Assembly (NCBI GenBank): GCA_020353055.1
Contig: CP070686.1
Location: 2,475,244-2,539,243 of the forward strand
Source: Caldifarciminota bacterium
GTDB taxonomy: Bacteria; Hydrothermota; Tepidihabitantia; SM23-42
Direction: 5' to 3'
DNA length: 64,000 nucleotides
Position numbers and translations under genes: made by a program. Below are positions 16,706 through 26,348 of this stretch, piece by piece; the stretch's first letter is position 1, and each line of letters starts with the position of its first letter. The notes beneath the pieces are model-generated. The model saw nothing but the letters and a program-made list of their open reading frames with translations, did no database searches and was not told where the DNA came from.

Positions 16706-17986
16706 TTATCTGACGACAACTATCTTCTTGAGTTCCTTGTTTTCATTTTCAAAGAAGTATACACCTGGAATGATGCGGTCATTCGATATGCGCCTGCCCA
16801 GTATGTCATACAATTTTGCATTTCCGGTAATGTATTTCAGGAGTTGGCTACGTAATACCGGTATGCCTTCTATGGTTGTGTTCGTTTCGTTCTCACTGAT
16901 GCCGACGCTGACATCGGTATTGCCATAAATGTCAAAATCAGCGTGGAATTCATTCCATGACACGAGATAATAATCTGTCCCGGACACTACTGAAGGATAC
17001 TGGCGTTCGTAAGTGGTGTTGTCCGATACGGGGAACTCCATGCCTACTGGTGCGCCACTTTCTGTTACGAATCGGCCGCAGATGTCATTGTAACCCGCTA
17101 CCCATACCACAAGAAATTCACTGCCGGTAAAAGTAAGTGTTGGGGAGTTTTGATTCGTTGTTCCTTCAGCGATCAAGATTTTGTTGCCAACGAGGTTCCC
17201 ATCGGTTGAGATTAGTTGACCGTAGATGTCCTGATCAGTGCCGGCAGGACAGAAATCAGCCCACACGACTAGGTAGTACTCGCTTCCAAATTGTACGGAA
17301 GGGATGGTCGAAATCCCCTCGGTTGTTCCTATCTCAAAGCTTGGTCCTTCAGTTTGTCCGTCCGCGTTGACAAATCTACCCATTACGCCATGGAATTCCT
17401 CCGACCAGACAATGAGGCAGCGATTGCCGTCATAGGCAATTTCTGGATTGTAATCACCAGGACCGACGTTAGTACCGTCATCTAAGACAACTCCCTGGGG
17501 GCTGACCCGTTGTACTTTTACTATCCCGGCTCGGGTTTCAAACACAGCATCAAGATATGTTACAAAGTAATTCTGTCCCGCCCAAATCACGGATGGTTCA
17601 GTTTGCCCACCGGCATCGTTACAGACAATTATCAATGAATCGAGGATGTTCAACTCGGCCGTGACACGCACGCCGAATATGTCGGACATATTTCAACAAC
17701 TATCCTGAACGACAATCAGAAAATTAGTTCCATCGTATGCGGCGTCGACGCTGATTGTACGGTCTCTCATCATGGTGATACCGTTTGTGTCGAGGACGAT
17801 TCCGTCTTGAGTGATTCTTGCTGCAAAAGTTGACCGGTCGGACGGATAGAAACGAAGGTCCTGCCAGAAGACGTAGAATTGGTTGTTGGCGAATTCTAGC
17901 GCAGGACGATGCTGTGATTCTATTTCTGCTGAAATCGGGAAGTCGCTGCCCAAAAGAAATAAAATTACGATTAACATATCACCCAC
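16706..17986 (-). pseudogene. Secreted repeat protein interrupted by an in-frame TGA
   Basis: One reading frame runs from a GTG/ATG start near 17986 to 16706, with a single TGA at 17693-17695. The first part (97 codons) has a signal peptide (MLIVILFLLGSDFPISA). Both parts carry the same roughly 50-residue repeat (YDG.N.LIVW....DI.GR.V...G). The TGA falls inside a repeat, after FLIVVQDSC, and the repeat resumes as MSDIFGVRV without any frame change. The C-terminus is a Por-type sorting domain ending in KKIVVVR. This is most simply a pseudogene or a sequencing error. TGA recoding cannot be excluded; other genes here do use TGA as a stop. Confidence 0.7.
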
Positions 17987-18014
17987 TCAATTTCGATCAG
18001 GAGTTTTCATCTAT

Positions 18015-18233
18015 TTATGAATATTTTAATACTTCAATGATCATCTCTTCGGTTTCACGCGCGTCTTTCTCATCCATCAGGTTTATTGCGAAGCCGGCGT
18101 GTATCATAACGTAGTCACCGATCTTTGCCTCGGGGACAAGAACTATAGAGATATCGCGACGCACTCCTAATATTTCGGCGCTTGCCGTCTCGCCACGGAT
18201 CTCATCAATGCGCCCAACAACACCTAAACACAT
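18015..18233 (-). CDS. hypC: Hydrogenase maturation chaperone HypC
   Basis: A 72-residue HypC/HybG family chaperone. The N-terminal MCLGV provides the essential Cys2, and GDYVMIHAGFAINLMDE is the family signature. HypC binds HypD during synthesis of the Fe(CN)2CO group and delivers it to the hydrogenase large subunit. It has its own promoter and is separated from hypF, hypB and hypA by a glycosyltransferase gene. HypD and HypE are not in the window. Confidence 0.95.
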   Translation of the reverse strand: MCLGVVGRIDEIRGETASAEILGVRRDISIVLVPEAKIGDYVMIHAGFAINLMDEKDARETEEMIIEVLKYS

Positions 18234-18259
18234 ATTTCAGTTTCCATCCTTTCTTTTAT

Positions 18260-18287
18260 ATTATATTCAAGAATGACAGCAAATCAA
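18260..18287 (-). promoter_or_regulatory. hypC promoter
   Basis: TTGATT (18282-18287), a 16-bp spacer and TATAAT (18260-18265) on the minus strand, 26 bases before the hypC ATG, with a GGA-type ribosome-binding site between. Confidence 0.65.
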
Positions 18288-18296
18288 GCAGCGGGA

Positions 18297-19715
18297 CTAT
18301 TGAATTTCCAAAAATACCGCACCATATTCGTTCAGGTCGTATCCGTATACTTCAGTGGTGTACTCGCGGATTCTGTCAATATATTGTATTTTGAAACCTT
18401 TCTTTAGCAGCATACTCAGTTCATCAAGATCGATGAGGTACCTGTACCAGATGTTGTGCTGGAAATCCCACACACCTTGTCCTGATATGTTACTGTCATA
18501 CATTCTCTTCTCGCCCATCACCGACGAGACATTATCGTCAAGGTATGCTATGATCGGTAGCCATGGACCCGCAATGACCACGCTCCCTTGATCTAACTCT
18601 CTTTCGGAAAGCCTCATTATCGTAGTTATTTGTTCTCTGCGCTCTTTGATGTTGTTGAGCACCGCTCCCGAATCCACCGCTCTAACGCGGAATGAACCAG
18701 TACCGGTATTCTGTATACTTCCAACTGATAGAAATGAGTGTAGTAAGATGCAGCAGCAGAGAAGTATGAAAAGTGGTTTTTTGCCGATCCGGGACATGAG
18801 AACAAGTCCGAACGGAATCAGAGGAATTAGGTATTCGAAATGATAGGGCGTGATAGTGAACGATGCGCAGACCGTGACGACCGCTAGCAAGATAAACATG
18901 TCGTTCGTCTTGCGTTTTACCAGCATCATCGATAGAGCCTTTAATGAAGTAATACTCAGGGCGGCTAACAAGATGAGGCTGGGTAGCCCGAAATACTTTA
19001 TCGCCTGGTACACTATGTGGAGTACTGTCGTGCGCGGTGGATAATGGCGTATGAATGTGAATCCGTAGGTCAAGATTAATGGCAGGAAGATCATCCCTGA
19101 CACGGCGAGAAAGGATAAAGCGAACTTGAAGATATCTCCCTTCTTTACGTCATTGGCGATTAGCAGAAAAAAGAATGGTACCAGGAAAAATATTGCCTGC
19201 GGCCTTGAGCCGAGGGCTAGCCCCATCATTATTCCGCCGACGATATATTTCTTGTGCGTCAGAGAGAACCAGGAAAACATAATGAAGGACAGGGCCCACA
19301 TGTATTCCATGCTGTTGGTGCTGTTTATCCAGAGCAGGGGCGTGAATGCATATGTCGCCGTAAGCAATCCTTTGTTGTTCAATCCATTACTTCTTAGCAG
19401 GGAACCGAAGGTAAGCACGGACAACAGGGAAAGCAACATGGTAAGACTGTTCGTTGCTGTCCAGCCGAAATTGATGAGCAGCGAGTTTACTAATTCCGGT
19501 AGTGGGTAGCCGGGAAAGCGTGAGGCGTGATAAGTGAGATGGTATCTCAGGTCAAATGCGGAATTCGCAATACGCCAGGCATCTGGATCCAAGCCAAACC
19601 CCAGAAAGAGCATCGGTATACGGAGGAAGACAAACAACACAATGAGAAAAAAGATGTTGGGAGGCTTGAGCCAGTCGATCTCCGTCAATTTTTCTATTCT
19701 CTGGATTTTTAGCAT
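18297..19715 (-). CDS. GT-C type membrane glycosyltransferase
   Basis: A 472-residue polytopic membrane protein with about ten hydrophobic segments and a C-terminal soluble tail. The first loop carries GFGLDPDAWRIA, an acidic motif of the kind found in GT-C (ArnT/PMT/ALG-like) enzymes that use polyprenyl-phosphate sugars. The start is placed at ATG 19715, 7 bp after hypF; a longer reading frame would overlap hypF by about 100 bp. The polyprenol-phosphate mannosyltransferase at 25275 could supply its donor. It lies within the hyp gene string but has no known role in hydrogenase maturation. Confidence 0.7.
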   Translation of the reverse strand: MLKIQRIEKLTEIDWLKPPNIFFLIVLFVFLRIPMLFLGFGLDPDAWRIANSAFDLRYHLTYHASRFPGYPLPELVNSLLINFGWTATNSLTMLLSLLSVLTFGSLLRSNGLNNKGLLTATYAFTPLLWINSTNSMEYMWALSFIMFSWFSLTHKKYIVGGIMMGLALGSRPQAIFFLVPFFFLLIANDVKKGDIFKFALSFLAVSGMIFLPLILTYGFTFIRHYPPRTTVLHIVYQAIKYFGLPSLILLAALSITSLKALSMMLVKRKTNDMFILLAVVTVCASFTITPYHFEYLIPLIPFGLVLMSRIGKKPLFILLCCCILLHSFLSVGSIQNTGTGSFRVRAVDSGAVLNNIKERREQITTIMRLSERELDQGSVVIAGPWLPIIAYLDDNVSSVMGEKRMYDSNISGQGVWDFQHNIWYRYLIDLDELSMLLKKGFKIQYIDRIREYTTEVYGYDLNEYGAVFLEIQ

Positions 19716-19722
19716 ATTTATT

Positions 19723-21957
19723 TCATGAGTTATCTGTTGCGTTCGCGGCAATAACCTGTCCGTATGATATGCAGCCATCATTGTTCGGTAACTGCTTGTG
19801 AGTATATACTTTGAAGCCGCCACCTTCCAGGCGACGGATCATGAGAGTTAGTAGATGACGATTCTGAAAAACACCTCCTGAGAGGCAAACACTTCGCAAT
19901 CCGTCGATCTGTCTCAATTTGGCAGCCACGTCATAGGAAAATTCTGCAATTGTATTGTGGAATTTTGCTGATATGACCGCATTGGGTATTTTCGCCTCCA
20001 TGTCTTCAATTATCGCACGCAGTGTACTCTTAACTTCAATTATCATGGGTTCGTCATCTGTGATCGTATATGGATAGTGGTCGCATGTCTCGTGGTCAGC
20101 TGTGTACTCCAGATTTATCGCGGCTTCTGCTTCATAAGTTATTTCTCTCGTCACTCCAATCATTGCCGAGACACAATCAAAAAGCCGTCCCATGCTTGAT
20201 GTGTATACGACATTGCTGTTTTCATCGATCATTGTGTGGATTATTTTGGTCTCGCTATCATGCGTGATCTTCAGGTTCCTCTGTAGTAGTGAGTACGTAT
20301 AAGCAACCGCAATGCGATATGGCTTCCTGATGCTCGATTCGCCACCGGCCAGGGGCAAGTACTGCAGGTGGGCTCTTCTTCGCTGGTTCTTCATATCTCC
20401 GACGAAGAACTCGCATCCCCAGATATTGCCATCCAGACCATAGCCCGTACCGTCTAAGGCGATACCGATGGTCTTTTCCTCCACATGGTTCTCTCCAAGA
20501 CATGATACAAAGTGTGCAATATGATGCTGTACACCTTTCTTTTTCCCAACCAATCTGTTGGCGATCTTCGTCGAAAGATAGTCAGGGTGCAGGTCGTGCA
20601 CTACTAATGTTGGTTCGATTCTGAACCATCTCTTGTATTTTTCCAGCATTTCGTGGAAGAAATGGAGTGTTTCTAAATTGTCGAGGTCGCCAACGTGCGG
20701 TGAAACGTATGCTTCTCGATCATTTGCCAGCGTGAAGGTGTTCTTCAAATAAGGCCCGACGGCCAGGGTTGGTTTTACCCGAATCGGTAATTCGATCGGT
20801 ACGGGGATGTAACCGCGTGAGCGCCTTATGATCGAGAAACCACGGTTCGGCAGAAAATAGCCGACTGAATCGTCGCAACGGTTCTCAATATTACGGTTAT
20901 GGTCTAGGTAAAATGAAACCAGTGAATTGAGCTTTCGTTGAACTCCTCTTGCATTCTTGATGATTGGTTCGTCCTGGATATTGGCGCTGGTCATTATCAG
21001 ATAGGGTGTATGCTTAACAATAATGTGGTGGATAGGTGCGTATGGAAACATGATTCCTAAATATGGATTGTTGGGGGCAACTTCCGCGCATACCGCGTTT
21101 TCTCTTTTTCTGAGCAGAAGGATTGGTGCAGCCGGAGAATTCAGTATCATGTCTTCATCGGGCGTTAAATGAACAATGCTGGATACCAGGGAAGGCTTGA
21201 CCATTACTGCGAAGGGCTTTGAAGGGCGGTGCTTTAGCCGACGCAGCTTTCCTACGGCATCACAATTTTCGGCATCGCATGCTATGTGAAAGCCGCCGAT
21301 GCCTTTGATTGCCACGATCTTGCCTTTTTTCAGCAGTTCAATGGTGGAAAGGATCGGGTCATCAGTTCTGATCTTTTTCCCGGCTACCGAATACAATTCG
21401 TAATGAGGTCCGCATACTCGGCAACAGTCTGGCTGAGCATGGAATCGGCGGTCCGTCATTTCGTGGAATTCGCCGCTGCAACTTTCGCACATTTTGAATT
21501 TGCGCATCGAAGTTCGGGACCGGTCGTATGGAGTGTCGACGATTATTGAATAACGGGGGCCGCAGTTGGTACAGTTGATGAACGGAAACTCGTGGCGTCG
21601 ATTTTGCGGATCGTGCATCTCAGCAAGGCAGTCAGGACAGGTGGCGATATCCGGGCTTATCTGCGTGAACCCAGCCGTTACTTTGCTCTCCGATATTGCG
21701 AATCCGCCATAGCCAGCAGGGTTCAAGTTAGCTGTTACTACGCTGTCGATTCTTGCAGCGGGTGGTTTCTTTTCGGGTAAGACCTCGATGAATCGGCATA
21801 GATTTTCCTCGGGGCCTTCGATCTCAATCTCAACGCCGTCGGTGGTATTACGAACGAATCCGGTAAGGTGTAGATCGTTTGCCAGGCGATAAATAAAAGG
21901 ACGGAATCCTACACCCTGGACAATGCCCTTAACGCTTACTTTTTTTCTTCCTGGCAT
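19723..21957 (-). CDS. hypF: Carbamoyltransferase HypF
   Basis: A 744-residue HypF that makes the cyanide ligands of [NiFe]-hydrogenases from carbamoyl phosphate. The domains are in the usual order: acylphosphatase (1-90, GIVQGVGFRPFIYRLA), two zinc-finger motifs (CPDC...CTNC, CESC...CRVC), a YrdC-like domain (about 200-385), and a Kae1-like domain with HHIAH near 479. The start overlaps the end of hypB by 29 bp, so the two are translationally coupled. The length is normal and no key residue is missing. Confidence 0.97.
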   Translation of the reverse strand: MPGRKKVSVKGIVQGVGFRPFIYRLANDLHLTGFVRNTTDGVEIEIEGPEENLCRFIEVLPEKKPPAARIDSVVTANLNPAGYGGFAISESKVTAGFTQISPDIATCPDCLAEMHDPQNRRHEFPFINCTNCGPRYSIIVDTPYDRSRTSMRKFKMCESCSGEFHEMTDRRFHAQPDCCRVCGPHYELYSVAGKKIRTDDPILSTIELLKKGKIVAIKGIGGFHIACDAENCDAVGKLRRLKHRPSKPFAVMVKPSLVSSIVHLTPDEDMILNSPAAPILLLRKRENAVCAEVAPNNPYLGIMFPYAPIHHIIVKHTPYLIMTSANIQDEPIIKNARGVQRKLNSLVSFYLDHNRNIENRCDDSVGYFLPNRGFSIIRRSRGYIPVPIELPIRVKPTLAVGPYLKNTFTLANDREAYVSPHVGDLDNLETLHFFHEMLEKYKRWFRIEPTLVVHDLHPDYLSTKIANRLVGKKKGVQHHIAHFVSCLGENHVEEKTIGIALDGTGYGLDGNIWGCEFFVGDMKNQRRRAHLQYLPLAGGESSIRKPYRIAVAYTYSLLQRNLKITHDSETKIIHTMIDENSNVVYTSSMGRLFDCVSAMIGVTREITYEAEAAINLEYTADHETCDHYPYTITDDEPMIIEVKSTLRAIIEDMEAKIPNAVISAKFHNTIAEFSYDVAAKLRQIDGLRSVCLSGGVFQNRHLLTLMIRRLEGGGFKVYTHKQLPNNDGCISYGQVIAANATDNS

Positions 21958-22597
21958 TTAGTTCTTTGTGTATATACCGGAACACTTCTTCGAAACCTTC
22001 CCCCGTTTTTGCTGATACCTCGAATATTACTGCCTTTGGGTTTTCTTTCTGGATGTTCTTTATTGCTTCATCAGGCCGGAAGTCCACATATGGCAGAAGA
22101 TCACGTTTATTGATGACAATCACCTTGGCGAGGTGAAAGAGCAGGGGATATTTTAGAGGTTTGTCGTCACCTTCTGGTGTTGATAGTATTGCCAGTTTGA
22201 AATCTTCGCCAATTTCAAACTCAGCCGGGCATACTAGATTTCCAATATTCTCTACGAGAATTAGATCATAGTTCTTCTTGATTTTCGGCAGTACCTGGGC
22301 CGTCATGAAGGCATCCAGGTGGCATTCAGTGGCCGTGTTGATCTGTATTACATCTACGCCGAGTCTTGAAATGCTCTTGCTGTCGATTTGTCCCTTAATG
22401 TCTCCTTCTACTACAAGTATCTTGCATGTTTTTTTCATCACATTGACGAGATACTTGATGAATGATGTTTTTCCAGCACCCGGCGACGCGATTATGTTGA
22501 TCACGAGACTGTTCATACGATCGAACACACCTCGATTTTCTCTTGCTCGCTGTTGATTCGAAACGAGCACAGGCTTCAATATTCTTATTTTCTTCAT
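21929..22597 (-). CDS. hypB: Nickel-insertion GTPase HypB
   Basis: A 222-residue GTPase that drives nickel insertion with HypA. The P-loop ASPGAGKTSF (about 37-46), the GDIKGQIDS region and the metal-site segment INTATECHLDA are present. The N-terminal CxxCGC and His-rich nickel-storage segments of some HypB proteins are absent, so this is the short form. It is followed by hypF with an overlap and preceded by hypA after a 113-bp gap that holds no obvious promoter. Confidence 0.95.
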   Translation of the reverse strand: MKKIRILKPVLVSNQQRARENRGVFDRMNSLVINIIASPGAGKTSFIKYLVNVMKKTCKILVVEGDIKGQIDSKSISRLGVDVIQINTATECHLDAFMTAQVLPKIKKNYDLILVENIGNLVCPAEFEIGEDFKLAILSTPEGDDKPLKYPLLFHLAKVIVINKRDLLPYVDFRPDEAIKNIQKENPKAVIFEVSAKTGEGFEEVFRYIHKELNARKKKSKR

Positions 22598-22710
22598 TAA
22601 AGTGGATTCCTTTCAGGCAATTCGCACCATCTCGTTGCTGCAATTCGGCCAGTTTTTTTGTCAAGCACTTTATTCACGTTTACTTCTTGGCCGATACGAT
22701 GTTTTTGTAT

Positions 22711-23052
22711 TCATTCTCCCTCGATCGATGCGACAGAGAATTCCCTGCCGGATATGAGGTCGATTGCATTACTGCCACAGTACGGACATAACAATATAGG
22801 TTCGTCGATAGTGCTATGCTTGTGACAATCGCAGCACTTTATCTTGATCGGCACCTCTTCGAAGACGATGGAAGCAGTAGCACATCTGGTGTTTGTCTTG
22901 AGGTGCTCGAAATAGAATCTGATAGAATCGGGTGAGAATCCTGTGAACCGCCCGACCTTCAAGTTTATTATGCGTACTTCTTTCATGTCATTCCTTACCG
23001 CTTCTTGGTTACAGAGGTCAACCAGTGATTTAGTCACACTGAATTCATGCAT
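22711..23052 (-). CDS. hypA: Nickel metallochaperone HypA
   Basis: A 113-residue protein beginning MHEFSV, with the nickel-binding His2. The zinc site is formed by CCDC and CPYC pairs. It hands nickel to the hydrogenase large subunit together with HypB. It lies 47 bp downstream of the propeller gene on the same strand, so it may be read from the promoter at 26014-26041. Confidence 0.96.
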   Translation of the reverse strand: MHEFSVTKSLVDLCNQEAVRNDMKEVRIINLKVGRFTGFSPDSIRFYFEHLKTNTRCATASIVFEEVPIKIKCCDCHKHSTIDEPILLCPYCGSNAIDLISGREFSVASIEGE

Positions 23053-23099
23053 ACCGGTGTTCTTTCAGTAGATTACGCGTCGAGTGTCTAAGGATACTA

Positions 23100-25259
23100 C
23101 TAACGCACGATGGCGAATTTGTATGTTTTGTCACCTTGCTGAGATTTTACCACTGCAAAATACATACCACTACCGATGTCTTCGGGGATCTGCCATACGA
23201 TTTCGCCGAAGACGCTATCGGGAATGAGATCGTTGGCAACCCGTCGACCCGATATCGTGAATATATCAACCCGCGCGTCAAGTGGTATGTCCTTAATACG
23301 GACCGTGTTCAGTGTTACTGGATTTGGAAAGATAGTTGCGGCGCCAACCTCGACTTCCGGGTCATATTGGACAGTTAACTTAAGCAATCCATTCTCACCA
23401 CCAACCCAGAAACAGTGTCTGACCGGATCGAATTCGAAACCCTGCACCTGTATCATTTCACCTATTGATTCAAGAAAGTGAATATCAATGTTGTTGTCGG
23501 CGAATCTGTAGTGATAGGTGTTCCCTGATGACGGGTCGAGATAGTGGATGCCGTCACGCGCGAGCACCCATATCCTTTCCTGAGAATCGATCTCAACATC
23601 CATTAATTCGGATTCGGAGATATCCGTTCGGTTGGTGAATTGCGTACCATCGTAGATTATCAGACCTGCATCGGTCGCTGCGTAAAGAATATTGTGTCGG
23701 TCAACAACACAACCACGCGTGTAGTTAGAAATCAAACCATCCGTGGTTGTATAATTGCGGTATGCGTCGTCGGTACGGTCAAAAAGAGTGCCGTTGGTAT
23801 TGGTCATCAGTAGCCCGGCATCGGTGAGTGTACGCCATATTCTGCCTTCGGTATCGATGGCAATCTCGACATTGAAAGGACTGAATTGCGGATCTAGGTA
23901 GTAGACAACGTCAAGGGTTGAATCGATAAGCCATAATCTGTCAGCCGATGGGGCAAGAGTAAGATACATAGTATTGTGTTCGTCAAAGGTTATGTCCCAA
24001 ACCGCAACGGTGTTGTCCATACCGTTGTAACCGTCCGGTATATAGAGCCATGTGTTGTTTGATGGATCGAAACCGAATGCGACAATGCTGTCTACACTGA
24101 GGAGATAATTTATGCCGAACCAGACCTTACCATCGGGTGCGGTCGTGCAACGATGTATATAATTAGAGGGAATCACTGAATCGGTAGTGAAGTTTGTCCA
24201 TTGGTCCTGAACGGTCAGCCAACCGAGCCCTCTGGATTCCGCACCCCGGTTGCCGCACGCCACGAAGACGCCGTTTTCGTTGGCTGTTATCTCGTTGATA
24301 TGGTTTGACGGTAAGCAGTTGTTTCTGGTGAGTAACCATATATTGTTTGAAGTATCATAGCGGCCTATGCCGTCGCCGAAATAGTTGCGTGTGAAACGGT
24401 TGCCGAGTCCAGAAAATAACTCACCCTGCAGATTGAGCAAACATTCTACCCTGCTGTTGTAAGGCAGTCCATTTTGCATAATGGATACGTTACCGTCATA
24501 CAATATGCCGATCTGTTGTGTCTGATTAAGTCCAAGGATCAGAGAATCACCCAGGAAACTCAAGTCATTGACTTGATAGTTCGTGAGCAGCGTATCGAAG
24601 TGGTCTGTACCGAACCGATTCACCCCCTGATCGGTAGCGACGTACAATTGACCATCAATTATTTTCAACACGTTGATTTCGTTATCCAGTAGTCCATCAT
24701 TAACTGTGTATGTCGCTTGATGCAGTAGACCATCCTTCGAATAGCGTATGACACCATCTGCTGCTGTACCTACCCAGATTGAAGTATCATCGATGGCAAT
24801 GGAACTTACGTCGATATCGAATATTTTGGTCTGGGTATCGTCAAGAAAATCCAGAGGTGTTCCTTTAGTATCGATGAACAAGATTCCGTTTGAAGAGCCG
24901 ACATATACACTATCCGTCAAGCATGCTATCGTCTGTGTTCTTGTACAGGTTAGGCACTCGATTGGATAGGTAAGTGTGTTGCGTAAATCACTCTCTACTA
25001 GTGCCAGTCCCAGCGAATTACCTGTCCAAATGTGGCCTGAGCTGTCCACACCCACGCAGCTCTGCTCGTTCTTCTGCAGCCCATCGGTATTCGTTACTGT
25101 TGTAAAGACATCTGTCAATCTGTTGTAAGCGATGAAACCGCCATTGGTCGCACAATAGATCATACTGTCGCGACCGGCAATATCATAGATGTAATTGGTA
25201 TTGGTGTAATACTCGGGTTGTATATCGATCGCCAATACCATGAGTATAAGTTGTATCAA
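23100..25259 (-). CDS. Exported beta-propeller protein with Por-type sorting domain
   Basis: A 719-residue protein made mainly of propeller blades of the two-component-regulator type (DSSGHIWTGNSLGLA, AIDTEGRIWRTLTDAGLL, VDRHNILYAATDAGLII), with no kinase domain. The start is TTG 25259, preceded by GGAGG at 7-base spacing, and followed by a short hydrophobic signal (LILMVLAIDI). The last 85 residues form a Por/T9SS-like sorting domain (ATIFPNPVTLNTVRI ... YKFAIVR). It is probably a cell-surface or secreted protein; the ligand is unknown. Confidence 0.8.
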   Translation of the reverse strand: MIQLILMVLAIDIQPEYYTNTNYIYDIAGRDSMIYCATNGGFIAYNRLTDVFTTVTNTDGLQKNEQSCVGVDSSGHIWTGNSLGLALVESDLRNTLTYPIECLTCTRTQTIACLTDSVYVGSSNGILFIDTKGTPLDFLDDTQTKIFDIDVSSIAIDDTSIWVGTAADGVIRYSKDGLLHQATYTVNDGLLDNEINVLKIIDGQLYVATDQGVNRFGTDHFDTLLTNYQVNDLSFLGDSLILGLNQTQQIGILYDGNVSIMQNGLPYNSRVECLLNLQGELFSGLGNRFTRNYFGDGIGRYDTSNNIWLLTRNNCLPSNHINEITANENGVFVACGNRGAESRGLGWLTVQDQWTNFTTDSVIPSNYIHRCTTAPDGKVWFGINYLLSVDSIVAFGFDPSNNTWLYIPDGYNGMDNTVAVWDITFDEHNTMYLTLAPSADRLWLIDSTLDVVYYLDPQFSPFNVEIAIDTEGRIWRTLTDAGLLMTNTNGTLFDRTDDAYRNYTTTDGLISNYTRGCVVDRHNILYAATDAGLIIYDGTQFTNRTDISESELMDVEIDSQERIWVLARDGIHYLDPSSGNTYHYRFADNNIDIHFLESIGEMIQVQGFEFDPVRHCFWVGGENGLLKLTVQYDPEVEVGAATIFPNPVTLNTVRIKDIPLDARVDIFTISGRRVANDLIPDSVFGEIVWQIPEDIGSGMYFAVVKSQQGDKTYKFAIVR

Positions 25260-25274
25260 AGAATTACCTCCAGT

Positions 25275-26006
25275 TTATTTTTTCGTGAATCGTTTGCCAT
25301 TAAATATTGAAAGTAACCGGAGTTTCCACACAAGCCACCAGGCTTCCCATATTATCCTCTTGGACATTTTTGATTCTCCAGCCCTACGTTCAACGAATAT
25401 GATGGGAATTTCCTTCAAGTGCAATCCGGCCATGTGTACTGAATATACACTTTGTATCTGAAAACCGTAACCGTCGACTTTGAATTTCTGCCAGTCGATG
25501 CACGACAAGGCTTTTCTTGAATAACATTTGAAACCACTGGTCAAGTCCCGCACCGGAACTCCCGTTACGACTCTTGCAAAGACGCATGCGGAATAGGAGA
25601 GTAGCAACCGCTTCATCGGCCAGTTCACGACGCTTATGCCTTGGACATAGCGCGAGCCGATGATAAGGTCGTAACTATCAAGGAGGTTAATGAAATTCGG
25701 TAGTTCGATCGGGTCGTGCGAAAAATCGGCATCCATTTCAAAGGCGAAATCGTATTTATTCTTCAGCGCATATTCGAAACCCATCACGTATGCTGTACCC
25801 AATCCCAGTTTTCTCGGTCTGGTCTTTAGGTGGATACGACCGTTCTTCTTTTTCATCTTCCTGATGATATTCGCGGTATTATCGGGTGAATTGTCATCGA
25901 TTACGAGAATTTCCAGTTTCTGTGAGACGGCTAAAATGATGTTGATTATTCTTTCTATATTCGCCGATTCGTTGTAGGTCGGGATAATAACCAGCCCCTT
26001 CTGCAT
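25275..26006 (-). CDS. Polyprenol-phosphate mannosyltransferase-like GT2 enzyme
   Basis: A 243-residue GT-A glycosyltransferase of the DPM1 type. It has the N-terminal strand LVIIPTYNES, DDNSPDNT (about 35-42), the DxD-type EMDADFSHDP near residue 90, and TSGFKCYSR. It should move a sugar from a nucleotide donor to polyprenyl phosphate on the cytoplasmic face. A promoter -10 box ends 7 bases before ATG 26006, so this ATG, not the GTG at 26024 inside the promoter, is the start. A leaderless mRNA is predicted. It may feed the GT-C enzyme at 18297. Confidence 0.88.
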   Translation of the reverse strand: MQKGLVIIPTYNESANIERIINIILAVSQKLEILVIDDNSPDNTANIIRKMKKKNGRIHLKTRPRKLGLGTAYVMGFEYALKNKYDFAFEMDADFSHDPIELPNFINLLDSYDLIIGSRYVQGISVVNWPMKRLLLSYSACVFARVVTGVPVRDLTSGFKCYSRKALSCIDWQKFKVDGYGFQIQSVYSVHMAGLHLKEIPIIFVERRAGESKMSKRIIWEAWWLVWKLRLLSIFNGKRFTKK

Positions 26007-26013
26007 ACAAGTT

Positions 26014-26041
26014 ATTATACCCACAGTTCGAGTGTTGTCAA
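26014..26041 (-). promoter_or_regulatory. Promoter of the mannosyltransferase gene string (leaderless)
   Basis: TTGACA (26036-26041), a 16-bp spacer and TATAAT (26014-26019) on the minus strand, 7 bases before ATG 26006. It may also serve the downstream propeller and hypA-hypB-hypF genes. Confidence 0.8.
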
Positions 26042-26348
26042 TCTCTTGGTGATATGTCCGAAAGAATACAGGTAATACTATTGTATACAGGCTACCATTA
26101 TGGTGCTGCGGGCTAATGGCCAGGTTACGGTGTTGGCGTGCAGCGTAGTTTCAACGGTAGCAGAAGACTTTTGTTCTTCATTGCTGATGTACTCTAGTAC
26201 ATCCTTGACAATCGGTATGGCCGAATTGCAGTTTCGTATCTATTATCTAGTATGTAAAAAAATCATGTGTTTGTTACTAATCCGGCTGTCATTGTTATCA
26301 TGCCTTTCGTCACCCGCAAGCAGATTTTGGTGTTGATTTTTCAGATGC
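26042..26348. other. Intergenic region without a supported gene
   Basis: About 300 bp between two divergent promoters. Short open frames exist on both strands, but none has a ribosome-binding site or a recognisable family. It could hold decayed coding sequence. Confidence 0.4.

Noticed and set aside
17670-17700. Selenocysteine reading of the TGA in the repeat protein
   Set aside because: The protein is a secreted repeat protein with no redox motif, and the hairpin after the TGA has the wrong position and stem for a bacterial SECIS.
22598-22710. TTGACA upstream of hypB as a promoter
   Set aside because: At the expected 16- to 18-bp distance there is no -10-like hexamer (TGCAGC).
26100-26336. 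Open frame of 78 codons in the gap before the HTH-ATPase gene
   Set aside because: No ribosome-binding site and an odd composition; the opposite strand is equally open and no family is recognisable.
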